A stretch of 64,000 nt of DNA from Chloroflexota bacterium (GTDB lineage: Bacteria; Chloroflexota; Anaerolineae; Anaerolineales; Villigracilaceae), in NCBI GenBank assembly GCA_016195815.1, contig JACPYX010000018.1:1-64000 (forward strand), in the 5' to 3' direction. Below the pieces are notes generated by a model. The model searched no databases, was not told where the DNA came from, and saw only the letters and a list, made by a program, of their open reading frames with translations. A program made the position numbers and the translations under genes. Positions 51,371 through 59,619 of the stretch are shown in pieces (the stretch's first letter is position 1; each line of letters opens with the position of its first letter).

Positions 51371-52501
51371 ATGTCCAAGACCATGCGCATCATTCTGACC
51401 CTCAACCTGCTCCTGTTTCTGACGATCTGGTCCACCCCGGCCACATTTGCGCAGGATGCAGGCACTCAAGTGCACATAACGCAGGTGGACAATTCCAAAT
51501 TCCCGCAAGTGACTGTTTATGTCTCAGTGACGGACGCGTCCGGTGAGCCGATCGGTGTTGATCCAAACACCATTCAACTTTCTGAGAACGGCCAGGCGCT
51601 CCAGGCAACAAATGTCAACAGTTCAGGCGATCAAAAGGGACCGGCGATAATCACAACGCTGTTGGTAATTGATGTCTCTGGCAGTATGGCGAATGGCAGC
51701 AAGATGGAGGGCGCAAAAACAGCCGCCAAGGCCTACATAGATCAAATGCGCCCAGGCGACCAGGCTGGCGTGATTGCATTTAATACTGATGTGAAAATAG
51801 CGCAGGATGTTACGACAGATCGTCAGGCGTTAATCACGGCGATCGATTCGCTTCAGCCATTGGGAAATACTGCCATGTTTGATGGGCTGCTTAAGTCTGT
51901 CGAGACTTTGGCAAATGTATCCGGTCGTAAGGCGATCATCCTCTTGAGTGATGGTATTGACAATCGTAGTAAAGCCAAAGAGGACGATGTTATTAAATCT
52001 ATTGGCTCGGCCGGGCTTACTATCTCAACCATCGGCCTGGGCGACCCACAACAAGTTGGCAACAATTTTGGCTTGGATGAGCCCGCCTTGAAATCCCTTT
52101 CTCAGCGTGCGGGCGGCGCCTATAGTTTTGCAACCGATCCGGCGGCTTTGGCTTCTGTCTATCAACTTTACGGACGCACCTTGCAGAGTGAGTATGCTTT
52201 TACATATACTTCGCCATCTACCTTGCGAGACGGAGTCAACCGCACCCTGACAGTCTCAATTAATGGTGGCGCCCTGTCCGCAAATTCACGCTATAACCCG
52301 GGCGGCGTATTGCCGGAAGTTGCCAGCCAATCCTGGCCGCTCTTTGGGACGATCCTAATCGTCTTGCTGGCTCTGCTGGTTATCCCCATGCTTGTGGGAA
52401 AAGGCATGCAAATGATGGGAGCGGGGCGCCAGAAGGGACGCATAAAACTTGGCGGTCAACCTGCCAATGCCCAACCAAGAGGCCGCGTGAAAATGAAATG
52501 A
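51371..52501 (+). CDS. Membrane-anchored VWA-domain protein
   Basis: A 376-residue protein with a signal peptide (LNLLLFLTIWSTPATFA), an N-terminal beta region, and a VWA domain with an intact MIDAS: DVSGS (Asp101, Ser103, Ser105), Thr167 in GNTAMFDG and Asp194 in LLSDGIDN. A C-terminal helix (FGTILIVLLALLVIPMLV, ~325-342) anchors it, leaving a short cytoplasmic tail that carries GRIKLGG and ends GRVKMK. That motif matches the E1 and E2 tails. It is the last gene of the operon; a strong terminator follows. Confidence 0.9.
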   Translation: MSKTMRIILTLNLLLFLTIWSTPATFAQDAGTQVHITQVDNSKFPQVTVYVSVTDASGEPIGVDPNTIQLSENGQALQATNVNSSGDQKGPAIITTLLVIDVSGSMANGSKMEGAKTAAKAYIDQMRPGDQAGVIAFNTDVKIAQDVTTDRQALITAIDSLQPLGNTAMFDGLLKSVETLANVSGRKAIILLSDGIDNRSKAKEDDVIKSIGSAGLTISTIGLGDPQQVGNNFGLDEPALKSLSQRAGGAYSFATDPAALASVYQLYGRTLQSEYAFTYTSPSTLRDGVNRTLTVSINGGALSANSRYNPGGVLPEVASQSWPLFGTILIVLLALLVIPMLVGKGMQMMGAGRQKGRIKLGGQPANAQPRGRVKMK

Positions 52502-52540
52502 ATAAGAGCCCGTTTTCAAAAGAAAACGGGCTCTTATTAT
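52501..52540. terminator. Bidirectional terminator at the end of the ubiquitin-like operon
   Basis: AATAAGAGCCCGTTTT (52501-52516), loop CAAAAG, exact complement (52523-52538). It serves the operon and the convergent lexA. Confidence 0.92.
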
Positions 52541-52561
52541 CACTATAAATTTATCGGGCAG

Positions 52562-53236
52562 TTACGACATCATTTCCACTTTGCGGATGACCATTACGAC
52601 TTTACCTTTGATCTCCACCGGTTCATCCTTTTTGAGCATGATAGGTTTCATGGTCGGATTGGCAGGTTGAAGACGGAACCCATCCTTCTCTTTGTAAAAA
52701 TATTTTAGAGTCGTCTCGTTTTTGTCCGGTAACCAGACTGCAACCATGTCGCCGTTCTTTGCATCCTGTGTGGGTTTCATGACAACAATATCGCCGTCAT
52801 TGACCATGGCGTCTATCATTGAATTCCCCTGTACTTCCAGCGCAAAGAACTGTTTGCCTTTTTCGCGCGAGGGCATTAGCGATGAAGCGATCTCAACCGA
52901 CTCTTCTGCATCGAAATAATTGAAATCAGAAGCAGGAACGGGAATCGGTTCACCAGCTTGAATTCGCCCAAGAACAGGGACGCGGAACATTTCGCCGATA
53001 GGGGATTGACCGGTCACGCGCAGGCCGCGTGAAATCTTCCGGTCACGCTCGATATGGCCTGTTTTTTCCAGTTGATCGAGATAGTAATTCACTACCGAAG
53101 TCGATGAGATACCACAGCTTTCGCCAATTTCACGAATTGATGGGGGATGCTTGTGTTTGCGTTGGTATTCCTGAATAAAATCCAGGATCTTCTGGTGGCG
53201 TTCACCCAGGCCTTTGCTTTTTCGAACCATCATCAT
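52562..53236 (-). CDS. lexA: LexA repressor
   Basis: A 224-residue SOS repressor/autoprotease. The winged helix is RHQKILDFIQEYQRKHKHPPS followed by GISSTSVVNYYLDQLEKTG. The cleavage site is Ala-Gly in RIQAGEPI, the catalytic Ser lies in QGNSMIDAMV and the Lys in ETTLKYFYK. AGGAGG precedes ATG 53236. A GAACAATTGTTC site lies about 75 bases upstream. The gene is divergent from fmt. Confidence 0.95.
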   Translation of the reverse strand: MMMVRKSKGLGERHQKILDFIQEYQRKHKHPPSIREIGESCGISSTSVVNYYLDQLEKTGHIERDRKISRGLRVTGQSPIGEMFRVPVLGRIQAGEPIPVPASDFNYFDAEESVEIASSLMPSREKGKQFFALEVQGNSMIDAMVNDGDIVVMKPTQDAKNGDMVAVWLPDKNETTLKYFYKEKDGFRLQPANPTMKPIMLKKDEPVEIKGKVVMVIRKVEMMS

Positions 53237-53309
53237 TTAAGCCTCCTGAGCCAAAGTGATTCTGTGGCACAGAACCATAAACTGCTCATTTGTGCTAACA
53301 TAATAACAT

Positions 53310-53321
53310 GAACAATTGTTC
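53310..53321 (-). promoter_or_regulatory. SOS-box-like operator of lexA
   Basis: GAACAATTGTTC is a perfect palindrome fitting the GAAC-N4-GTTC pattern of Gram-positive-type LexA sites. A second dyad, TTCTGTG-G-CACAGAA, lies at 53260-53274 close to the lexA start. Confidence 0.7.
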
Positions 53322-53384
53322 TGTGTCAAGGCTCTCGTTTTTGAAATTCAGACAATAGAATTGAAAGAGGCCGGAATGCTACTG

Positions 53385-53393
53385 TGCTAAAAT
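53385..53393 (+). promoter_or_regulatory. Extended -10 promoter of fmt
   Basis: TGCTAAAAT ends eight bases before ATG 53401, so the fmt mRNA would be leaderless or nearly so. ATG 53392 overlaps the -10 and is therefore not the likely start. Confidence 0.55.
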
Positions 53394-53400
53394 GCATTTA

Positions 53401-54315
53401 ATGACTCGCGTTGTTTTCATGGGTTCTCCTGATTTCGCCGCGCCATCGCTGCGCGCACTGGCTCGCCGCTATGAAATTGTTGGCGTTGTGACGCAACCCG
53501 ATCGTGCCTCTGGACGCGGGCGCGAACTTAAAGCGCCTGCGGTTAAGTCGCTTGCACTGGATCTCGGACTCGCGATCATTCAACCGGAAAAATTAAGACA
53601 GCCGGATGCGATCGATCAACTTCGCCTCTGGGCCCCGGACTTGATCGTGGTCGCCGCTTTCGGGCAGATTCTTCGCCCGGACGTTCTCGCGTTACCCTCG
53701 CGCGGATGTGTCAACGTTCATGCCTCGTTATTGCCGCGCGGACGCGGCGCCGCGCCGATCCAGGCATCCATTCTCGCGGGTGACGCGCAGACCGGGGTCA
53801 CGATCATGCAAATGGATAAAGGCGTTGACACGGGCGCGATAATCTCGCAACGTGCGATCCCGATTGAAGCTGAAGACACCGGCGGATCATTGTTTGAAAA
53901 ATTGTCCCAGCTTGGCGCAGACTTGTTGCTCGAAACTCTGCCGCGCTATTTATCCGGCGAACTAAAGCCTCGACCGCAGGACGAAAGCCAAGCCACGTAC
54001 GCGCCGATGTTGAAGAAGGAAGACGGCCTGCTTGATTTCACGCGCCCGGCTGAAGAGTTGGTTCGCCGCGTGCGCGCATTTAATCCATGGCCGGGCGCAT
54101 TCTTCGAGTGGGAAAGCGGGATGTTGAAAGTCCATCGCGCGCACGCGGAAGCGGGAAACGCGCCAGCGGGGAAGAGGCTGGTTTATCGGGGGCAGGCCGC
54201 GGTCGGCGCGGGAGGCGGGCTTCTCATCCTGGATGAAGTGCAGCCGCCCGGGAAAAAATCCATGAGTGGCAAGGCTTTTCTATCCGGCGCGCGTGATTGG
54301 ACGACAACCCGGTAG
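53401..54315 (+). CDS. fmt: Methionyl-tRNA formyltransferase
   Basis: A 304-residue enzyme that formylates initiator Met-tRNA. It begins MTRVVFMGSPDFAAPSLRAL and has the folate/catalytic motif NVHASLLPRGRGAAPIQASI, then GVTIMQMDKGVDTGAII, followed by a C-terminal domain (FNPWPGAFFEWESG). The gene stands alone between lexA and the glycerol block; def is not adjacent. Confidence 0.94.
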   Translation: MTRVVFMGSPDFAAPSLRALARRYEIVGVVTQPDRASGRGRELKAPAVKSLALDLGLAIIQPEKLRQPDAIDQLRLWAPDLIVVAAFGQILRPDVLALPSRGCVNVHASLLPRGRGAAPIQASILAGDAQTGVTIMQMDKGVDTGAIISQRAIPIEAEDTGGSLFEKLSQLGADLLLETLPRYLSGELKPRPQDESQATYAPMLKKEDGLLDFTRPAEELVRRVRAFNPWPGAFFEWESGMLKVHRAHAEAGNAPAGKRLVYRGQAAVGAGGGLLILDEVQPPGKKSMSGKAFLSGARDWTTTR

Positions 54316-54373
54316 CGAGGCGCGTACAGGCCGATGGGGTTATCAATTTCAAACCAATCCTCAGGAGGATAAT

Positions 54374-55105
54374 ATGTTCAATTCAAAAGTGTTCGTTGCC
54401 GAGTTGATTGGCACATTTGCCCTGACCTTCTTCGGCGCAGGCGCGGGCGTAGCCAAAGCGGGCTTGTTGGGCGTTGCGTTGGCGCATGGCATTGCGGTGC
54501 TGGTCTTTGTGTATGCGTACGGCCATATCTCCGGGGCACATGTAAACCCGGCTGTAACGTTTGGGCTTGCCCTTAACGGCGCGATCAAATGGGGACAGGC
54601 AATCTTCTATTGGATCGCTCAATTTTTGGGCGCGGTGATTGCCGCATTTGCGCTGAATACCTTTACGCCGGGAGGCGACATTTCCGGCGGCGCAACGGTT
54701 GGTAGCCTGACGGGTGCCGCGCCCTTCCTTGCGCTGACTGTGGAAGCGTTACTGGCTTTCTTCCTCGTCAATACGGTTTTACATACGGCGGTGGCTGGCA
54801 AGGGCGGGAACTTAGCTGGTGTGGCAATTGGCCTGACATTAACCTTGAACATTTTGGCAGGCGGCCCGTTGACTGGCGCGTCGTTTAACCCCGCACGGAC
54901 TTTTGGCCCGGCACTGTTTACGGGCGCCGCCGCCAACCCGATGACTTATGTGATCTATTTCATTGGCCCATTGCTCGGCGCGGCAATTGCAGCCGGCGTT
55001 TTCAAGTTCCTTAATAGTTCCGAAAAAGTTGCCGTGCCTGTCCCGGCCGGGGCGGCTTCGACTTCTAAGCCTGCCGCAAAAAAGACTGCGACTCGACGCA
55101 GGTAA
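54374..55105 (+). CDS. MIP-family channel (aquaporin / glycerol facilitator)
   Basis: A 243-residue six-helix channel with two NPA motifs: SGAHVNPAVTFG and GASFNPARTFGPAL. The sequence around the second NPA (NPART rather than NPARD) is more aquaporin-like, but position next to glpK and glpD argues for glycerol uptake. A basic Ala/Lys tail ends the protein. CAGGAGG precedes ATG 54374; the longer frame upstream overlaps fmt. Confidence 0.9.
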   Translation: MFNSKVFVAELIGTFALTFFGAGAGVAKAGLLGVALAHGIAVLVFVYAYGHISGAHVNPAVTFGLALNGAIKWGQAIFYWIAQFLGAVIAAFALNTFTPGGDISGGATVGSLTGAAPFLALTVEALLAFFLVNTVLHTAVAGKGGNLAGVAIGLTLTLNILAGGPLTGASFNPARTFGPALFTGAAANPMTYVIYFIGPLLGAAIAAGVFKFLNSSEKVAVPVPAGAASTSKPAAKKTATRRR

Positions 55106-55121
55106 TTTTACGTTTCAAGTT

Positions 55122-55156
55122 AACAGGACTGACAATCATGTCAGTCCTGTTTTGTT
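55122..55156 (+). terminator. Terminator after the MIP channel gene
   Basis: AACAGGACTGACA (55122-55134), loop ATCA, TGTCAGTCCTGTT (55139-55151), then TTGTT. glpK is therefore probably transcribed separately or by read-through. Confidence 0.85.
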
Positions 55157-55207
55157 ATAAAATACGAGTCGCAAATGGACGAATAGCACGGATAAGGGAG
55201 CAGGCTT

Positions 55208-56704
55208 ATGCCAAAATACGTCGCCGCGATTGACCAGGGCACGACCAGCACTCGTTTTATTATTTTCGACCACGGGGGAAATATCATTACCGCTGACCAG
55301 AAGGAGCATCAGCAAATTTATCCGAAGCCTGGATGGGTGGAACATGATCCGCTTGAAATTTGGGAGCGAACTCTGCAAGTGATTGACGGCGCATTGAAGA
55401 AAGCCAGCGATCAGTATTCAGTAACCAGCAATCAGATTGCCGCCATCGGCGTGACCAATCAGCGCGAGACGACTGTCGTTTGGGAAAAAGAAACGGGACG
55501 CCCAATCTACAATGCCATCGTCTGGCAGGACACGCGCACGGATTCGATTTGCGCTGAACTCGCAAAGAATGGCGGACAAGACCGTCTGCGCTCGAAAACG
55601 GGTTTGCCGCTGGCAACTTATTTTTCCGGCCCGAAGATTAAATGGATTCTCGATAATGTGCCCGGTGCGCGTGCTCGCGCTGAAAGGGGCGAACTGCTCT
55701 TCGGCAACATAGATACCTGGATCATCTGGAACCTGACGGCTGGCGTGTACGTCACGGATGTGACCAATGCTTCGCGCACGTTGTTGATGAATCTCGACAC
55801 GCTGGATTGGGACGATGAGATTTTGAAACTGCTGGATATTCCGCGCGCCATTCTTCCCGAGATAAAATCGTCATCGGAAATTTATGGCTCGGCAAAAGGC
55901 GCGTTGAATGGAGCTCAGATTGCAGGCGATTTGGGCGACCAGCAAGCCGCATTATTTGGTCAGACGTGTTATTCAGCCGGTGAGGCCAAGAATACGTATG
56001 GTACGGGTTGTTTTATGTTGTTGAACACGGGCGAAAAACCTGTGCCATCGAAATCGGGACTGCTCACGACGCTTGCATATAAGATCGGGAATCAAAAAGC
56101 CGTCTACGCGCTGGAAGGCTCGATTGCGATCACAGGCGCCCTGGTTCAGTGGTTGAGGGATAATTTGGGCCTCATCCGCCAGTCGTCCGACATTGAGGCG
56201 TTGGCGCAGACTGTCGAAGATAACGGCGGCGTTTATTTTGTTCCGGCCTTTTCCGGTTTGTTCGCCCCGTATTGGCGAAGCGAGGCGCGCGGCGTGATCG
56301 TCGGGCTAACGCGCTACGTCAACAAAGGTCATATTGCGCGCGCCGCGTTGGAAGCCACTGCATTTCAAACGCGCGAAGTTTTGGATGCGATGGAAAAAGA
56401 TTCAGGCGTAAAACTTACCGCGCTCAAAGCAGACGGCGGCATGGTCTTCAATGAATTGCTGATGCAGTTTCAATCGGACGTTTTGAATGTGCCGGTCGTG
56501 CGGCCCAAAGTGACGGAGACCACCGCGCTCGGCGCGGCGTATGCCGCGGGACTTGCCGCCGGCTTTTGGAAAGACTTCGATGAATTGCGCGCCAACTGGG
56601 GCCGAGGCAAGGAGTGGTCTCCAAAGATGGATTCGGCTTCACGAGAACGGTTATACTTGACCTGGAAAAAAGCTGTGACGCGCACATTCGATTGGGCCGA
56701 ATAA
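55208..56704 (+). CDS. glpK: Glycerol kinase
   Basis: A 498-residue FGGY kinase making glycerol-3-phosphate. It begins [19 protein letters not shown] and has [26 protein letters not shown], and the second-half ATP site [14 protein letters not shown] and [20 protein letters not shown] short insertion, QYSVTSNQ, lies before [11 protein letters not shown] and is encoded by a dispersed repeat word. It sits between the channel and glpD genes. Confidence 0.95.
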   Translation: MPKYVAAIDQGTTSTRFIIFDHGGNIITADQKEHQQIYPKPGWVEHDPLEIWERTLQVIDGALKKASDQYSVTSNQIAAIGVTNQRETTVVWEKETGRPIYNAIVWQDTRTDSICAELAKNGGQDRLRSKTGLPLATYFSGPKIKWILDNVPGARARAERGELLFGNIDTWIIWNLTAGVYVTDVTNASRTLLMNLDTLDWDDEILKLLDIPRAILPEIKSSSEIYGSAKGALNGAQIAGDLGDQQAALFGQTCYSAGEAKNTYGTGCFMLLNTGEKPVPSKSGLLTTLAYKIGNQKAVYALEGSIAITGALVQWLRDNLGLIRQSSDIEALAQTVEDNGGVYFVPAFSGLFAPYWRSEARGVIVGLTRYVNKGHIARAALEATAFQTREVLDAMEKDSGVKLTALKADGGMVFNELLMQFQSDVLNVPVVRPKVTETTALGAAYAAGLAAGFWKDFDELRANWGRGKEWSPKMDSASRERLYLTWKKAVTRTFDWAE

Positions 56705-56761
56705 ATTTTTGCCGCGATTTTCGCGAATAAAAATTGCAGCTATGTTTATTTTGGAGACATC

Positions 56762-56914
56762 ATGGCGGAGTTGCTTCATAAACAGCTATCCTTTTCTATT
56801 ATTGGCGCGGCAATGGAAGTGCATAATGTGCTTGGCTCCTTGGATTATCATCGCGTGGTCAAGTCGGAAAAACAAATCAAAAAATTTGCGCCAATTAGCG
56901 AAATTCGCGGCTAA
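56762..56914 (+). pseudogene. Remnant of a GxxExxY-family gene
   Basis: A 50-codon frame beginning MAELLHKQLSFSIIGAAMEV then HNVLGS, which matches the N-terminus of GxxExxY proteins (a ~125-residue family), and then diverging into sequence derived from an AT-rich intergenic repeat (GCCGCGATTTTCGCG and relatives on both sides). The Y motif and the rest of the domain are missing. It lies between glpK and glpD. Confidence 0.6.
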
Positions 56915-56929
56915 ATCTTTTGGAGTTGT

Positions 56930-58630
56930 ATGAACAGAACTGAAATTCTTTTCGGACTCAAGAATAATCCCGCAATCTCCGTGTTGATCGTCGGCGGAGG
57001 TATCAATGGCATCGGCACATTCCGTGACCTGGCCCTCAACGGGCTGGATGTTCTGCTCGTGGATCGCGCCGATTTTTGTTCCGGCGCAAGCGCGGCTTCA
57101 TCGCACATGGCGCATGGCGGAATTCGTTATCTCGAGAACGGCGAGTTTCGACTCGTGCGCGAAGCGGTGGCCGAACGCAACCGCATGATCCAAAATGCGC
57201 CGCATCTCGTGCGGCCTTTGCCGACAACCATTCCGATCTTCAAAATTTTTTCTGGTTTGTTCAATGCGCCGCTGAAATTTATGCGCCTGCTCGACAAACC
57301 GTCCGAGCGCGGCTCGGTCGTGATCAAGATCGGCCTGATGGTTTATGATGCGTTCACTGCCCGCTCCAGAGCGCAAAAAACCGTCCCGCCGCATAAATTT
57401 CGCAGCCGCGCTGATTCGCTTTCGCTGTGGAGCAAACTCAATCCGCAAATCATCAACACTGCGACATATTTCGATGGAGCGATTCTCAGCCCCGAACGTT
57501 TGGCGCTTGAATTGATTTTGGATGCAGAAGCAGATAACCCTAATGCCCGCGCGCTCAATTACATGAGCCTGACCGGAGCCGACAAAGATGCGGTTCTTCT
57601 GCGGGACGAATTAACGGAAACCGTTTACGAAGTGAAACCGCGCCTCGTCATCAACGCGGCTGGCCCGTGGGTTGACTTTACCAATCACAGCCTTGGCCTT
57701 TCCACGCGCTTCATTGGCGGCACAAAAGGCTCACACCTCGTCTTGAATCATCCCGAACTGCGCGCCGCCATTGGCGAGAATGAGTTCTTCTTTGAAAATA
57801 AAGACGGGCGCATTGTTTTGATCTATCCGCTCTATGACCGCGTTTTGATCGGCACTTCTGACCTGCCCATTGAAAATCCCGATCAGGCAAGCTGCACCGA
57901 TGAAGAAGTGGATTACTTCATCGAGATGGTGGCGCGCGTGTTTCCGTCCATCAAAGTCACACGCCAAGATATTGTCTTCCGTTTCTCCGGGGTGCGTCCG
58001 CTGCCGTACACACATGTTAAAACAGCCGGGCAAATTTCGCGCGATCACAGCATCGAAGTTGTCAGCGGCGATTGGACGGGTTTGAGTTTTCCGGTCTATT
58101 CGCTGGTGGGCGGCAAGTGGACTTCTTTCCGCGCTTTTTCGGAACAGGTTGTTGATAAGACTCTGGCCTTCCTCGGCAGGACGCGCCAAAAACACACGCG
58201 TGACTTGGCCATCGGCGGCGGACGCGGATACCCGCACATGCCCGACGATATTAAACGAAGCGTGGATGGAATCGCCGCCTGGACAGGCGTACCCGCAGAG
58301 CGTGTGCAGGTTTTGTTTGATCGTTATGGCACACGCACTGACCAGGTCGCTACGTTTATCTCGCGCGGAGCGGATGCGCCGCTCAAATCACTGCCTTCAT
58401 ACAGCCGTCGTGAGATCGGCTTTCTCACCCAGCATGAGAAGATCGTGCATTTGGATGATTTGTTATTGCGGCGATCCATGCTGGCGATGCTGGGCAGGTT
58501 GACGCAGGATAATGTAGAGGAACTGGCCGATGCTTTGAGCGAATCGCTCAACTGGCCGGGGAAGCGGAAGAAACTTGAAGTGTCGCGTGCGCTCGAAATA
58601 TTGGCAGACCGTCACTCGGTCCGTTTGTGA
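56930..58630 (+). CDS. glpD: Glycerol-3-phosphate dehydrogenase (FAD-dependent)
   Basis: A 566-residue flavoprotein that oxidises glycerol-3-phosphate to dihydroxyacetone phosphate at the membrane. Its FAD site is VLIVGGGINGIGTFRDLALNG, followed by DFCSGASAASSHMAHGGIRYLE. VINAAGPWVD and RFSGVRPLPY lie in the middle, and a C-terminal DAO_C-type domain contains EIGFLTQHEKIVHLDDLLLRR. It completes a glycerol utilisation block with glpK and the channel. Confidence 0.94.
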   Translation: MNRTEILFGLKNNPAISVLIVGGGINGIGTFRDLALNGLDVLLVDRADFCSGASAASSHMAHGGIRYLENGEFRLVREAVAERNRMIQNAPHLVRPLPTTIPIFKIFSGLFNAPLKFMRLLDKPSERGSVVIKIGLMVYDAFTARSRAQKTVPPHKFRSRADSLSLWSKLNPQIINTATYFDGAILSPERLALELILDAEADNPNARALNYMSLTGADKDAVLLRDELTETVYEVKPRLVINAAGPWVDFTNHSLGLSTRFIGGTKGSHLVLNHPELRAAIGENEFFFENKDGRIVLIYPLYDRVLIGTSDLPIENPDQASCTDEEVDYFIEMVARVFPSIKVTRQDIVFRFSGVRPLPYTHVKTAGQISRDHSIEVVSGDWTGLSFPVYSLVGGKWTSFRAFSEQVVDKTLAFLGRTRQKHTRDLAIGGGRGYPHMPDDIKRSVDGIAAWTGVPAERVQVLFDRYGTRTDQVATFISRGADAPLKSLPSYSRREIGFLTQHEKIVHLDDLLLRRSMLAMLGRLTQDNVEELADALSESLNWPGKRKKLEVSRALEILADRHSVRL

Positions 58631-58639
58631 TGCGGAAAC

Positions 58640-58669
58640 AACGGGACGTTCACCGGTCCCGCCGTTTTT
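58640..58669 (+). terminator. Terminator after glpD
   Basis: AACGGGAC pairs with GTCCCG/CCGTT across a short loop and runs into five T. Confidence 0.6.
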
Positions 58670-58675
58670 ATCGCA

Positions 58676-58684
58676 TGGTAAAAT
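58676..58684 (+). promoter_or_regulatory. Extended -10 promoter of GT2 gene
   Basis: TGGTAAAAT ends eight bases before ATG 58693, predicting a leaderless transcript. Confidence 0.5.
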
Positions 58685-58692
58685 CATCTGCG

Positions 58693-59619
58693 ATGAATTG
58701 TTCCGTTGTGATCCCTGTATATCGCGGCGAGGCCACGCTGATTCCATTGGTTGAACGTTTGACAAAGGTCTTGCCGACCATTTCAACATCATACGAAGTC
58801 ATTTTGGTGAACGATGGCAGTCCTGATAAAAGTTGGGCGGTGATCGAAGGACTTGCAAAACAATATTTGTGGGTGCGCGGCATTGACTTGATGCGAAATT
58901 ACGGTCAGCACAATGCCACGTTGTGCGGTGTGCGCTCGGCGCGCTACGAAGTTATCTTCACCATGGATGATGATTTGCAAAACCTGCCCGAAGAAATGCC
59001 GAAGTTAATTGCAAAATTGAATGAAGGCTATGATGTGGTTTATGGTGTGGCGCGCAAACGCCAGCAGGGATGGTTCAAGAATCTCGTGTCTGTTCTGCTC
59101 AAGCGCGGCATCGCATACGTGATGCGGCAACATGCTGTCCGTGACATCGGCGCATTCAAAGCCTTTCGCGCTAACCTGCGAAAATCATTCGAATCTTTCA
59201 ACGGCCCGGATGTGCTGGTGGACGTTTTGCTTTCGTGGGGCACGAATCGTTTTGCTTCGGTGATCGTGGAAGAGTCACCGCGCGTGGCGGGAAAATCGAA
59301 TTACAACTTAATCAAATTGATCAAAGTTTCATTGCTCGTGCTGACAAGTTATACGACTCTGCCTTTGCGTTTTGCCAGCATCATCGGTTTTGTCTTCACA
59401 GTGTTCGGCTTTTTTGTTTTGGCCTACGTGTTGACCACATACTTCTCGGCGGGTTCAATTCAAGGCTTTCCATTTCTTGCTTCGATTATTGCCATCTTCA
59501 GCGGCGTGCAATTGTTCGCACTGGGAATCATGGGCGAATATCTGGCGCGCTTGTTTGAGCGTTCCAGCGGGCGCAAAACATATGCCATAGGCCAGATAAC
59601 TTTCGAGGCGAAGGAATGA
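58693..59619 (+). CDS. Family 2 glycosyltransferase with C-terminal membrane helices (ArnC/GtrB-like)
   Basis: A 308-residue GT2 enzyme: CSVVIPVYRGEATLIPLVERL, VILVNDGSPDKSW, NYGQHNATLCGVRSARYE, and metal-binding MDDDLQNLPEE. Two C-terminal helices (LRFASIIGFVFTVFGFFVLAYVL; FLASIIAIFSGVQLFALGIMGEYL) are typical of enzymes that load a sugar on polyprenyl phosphate. It starts a cluster with WbqC-like, methyltransferase and aminotransferase genes that follow with overlapping ends. Confidence 0.9.
   Translation: MNCSVVIPVYRGEATLIPLVERLTKVLPTISTSYEVILVNDGSPDKSWAVIEGLAKQYLWVRGIDLMRNYGQHNATLCGVRSARYEVIFTMDDDLQNLPEEMPKLIAKLNEGYDVVYGVARKRQQGWFKNLVSVLLKRGIAYVMRQHAVRDIGAFKAFRANLRKSFESFNGPDVLVDVLLSWGTNRFASVIVEESPRVAGKSNYNLIKLIKVSLLVLTSYTTLPLRFASIIGFVFTVFGFFVLAYVLTTYFSAGSIQGFPFLASIIAIFSGVQLFALGIMGEYLARLFERSSGRKTYAIGQITFEAKE

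Noticed and set aside
46026-52501. Reading the operon as a phage-defence Bil/CBASS-type, Pup-proteasome or sulfur-carrier system
   Set aside because: There is no cGAS-like cyclase, effector nuclease, Pup ligase or sulfur-transfer gene. The E2, RING, JAMM and free Ubl set fits ubiquitin-like protein conjugation better. A defence role cannot be excluded.
54374-55105. Calling the channel GlpF outright
   Set aside because: The second NPA context (NPART) is more like aquaporins; only the glpK/glpD neighbourhood argues for glycerol, so the symbol is left blank.
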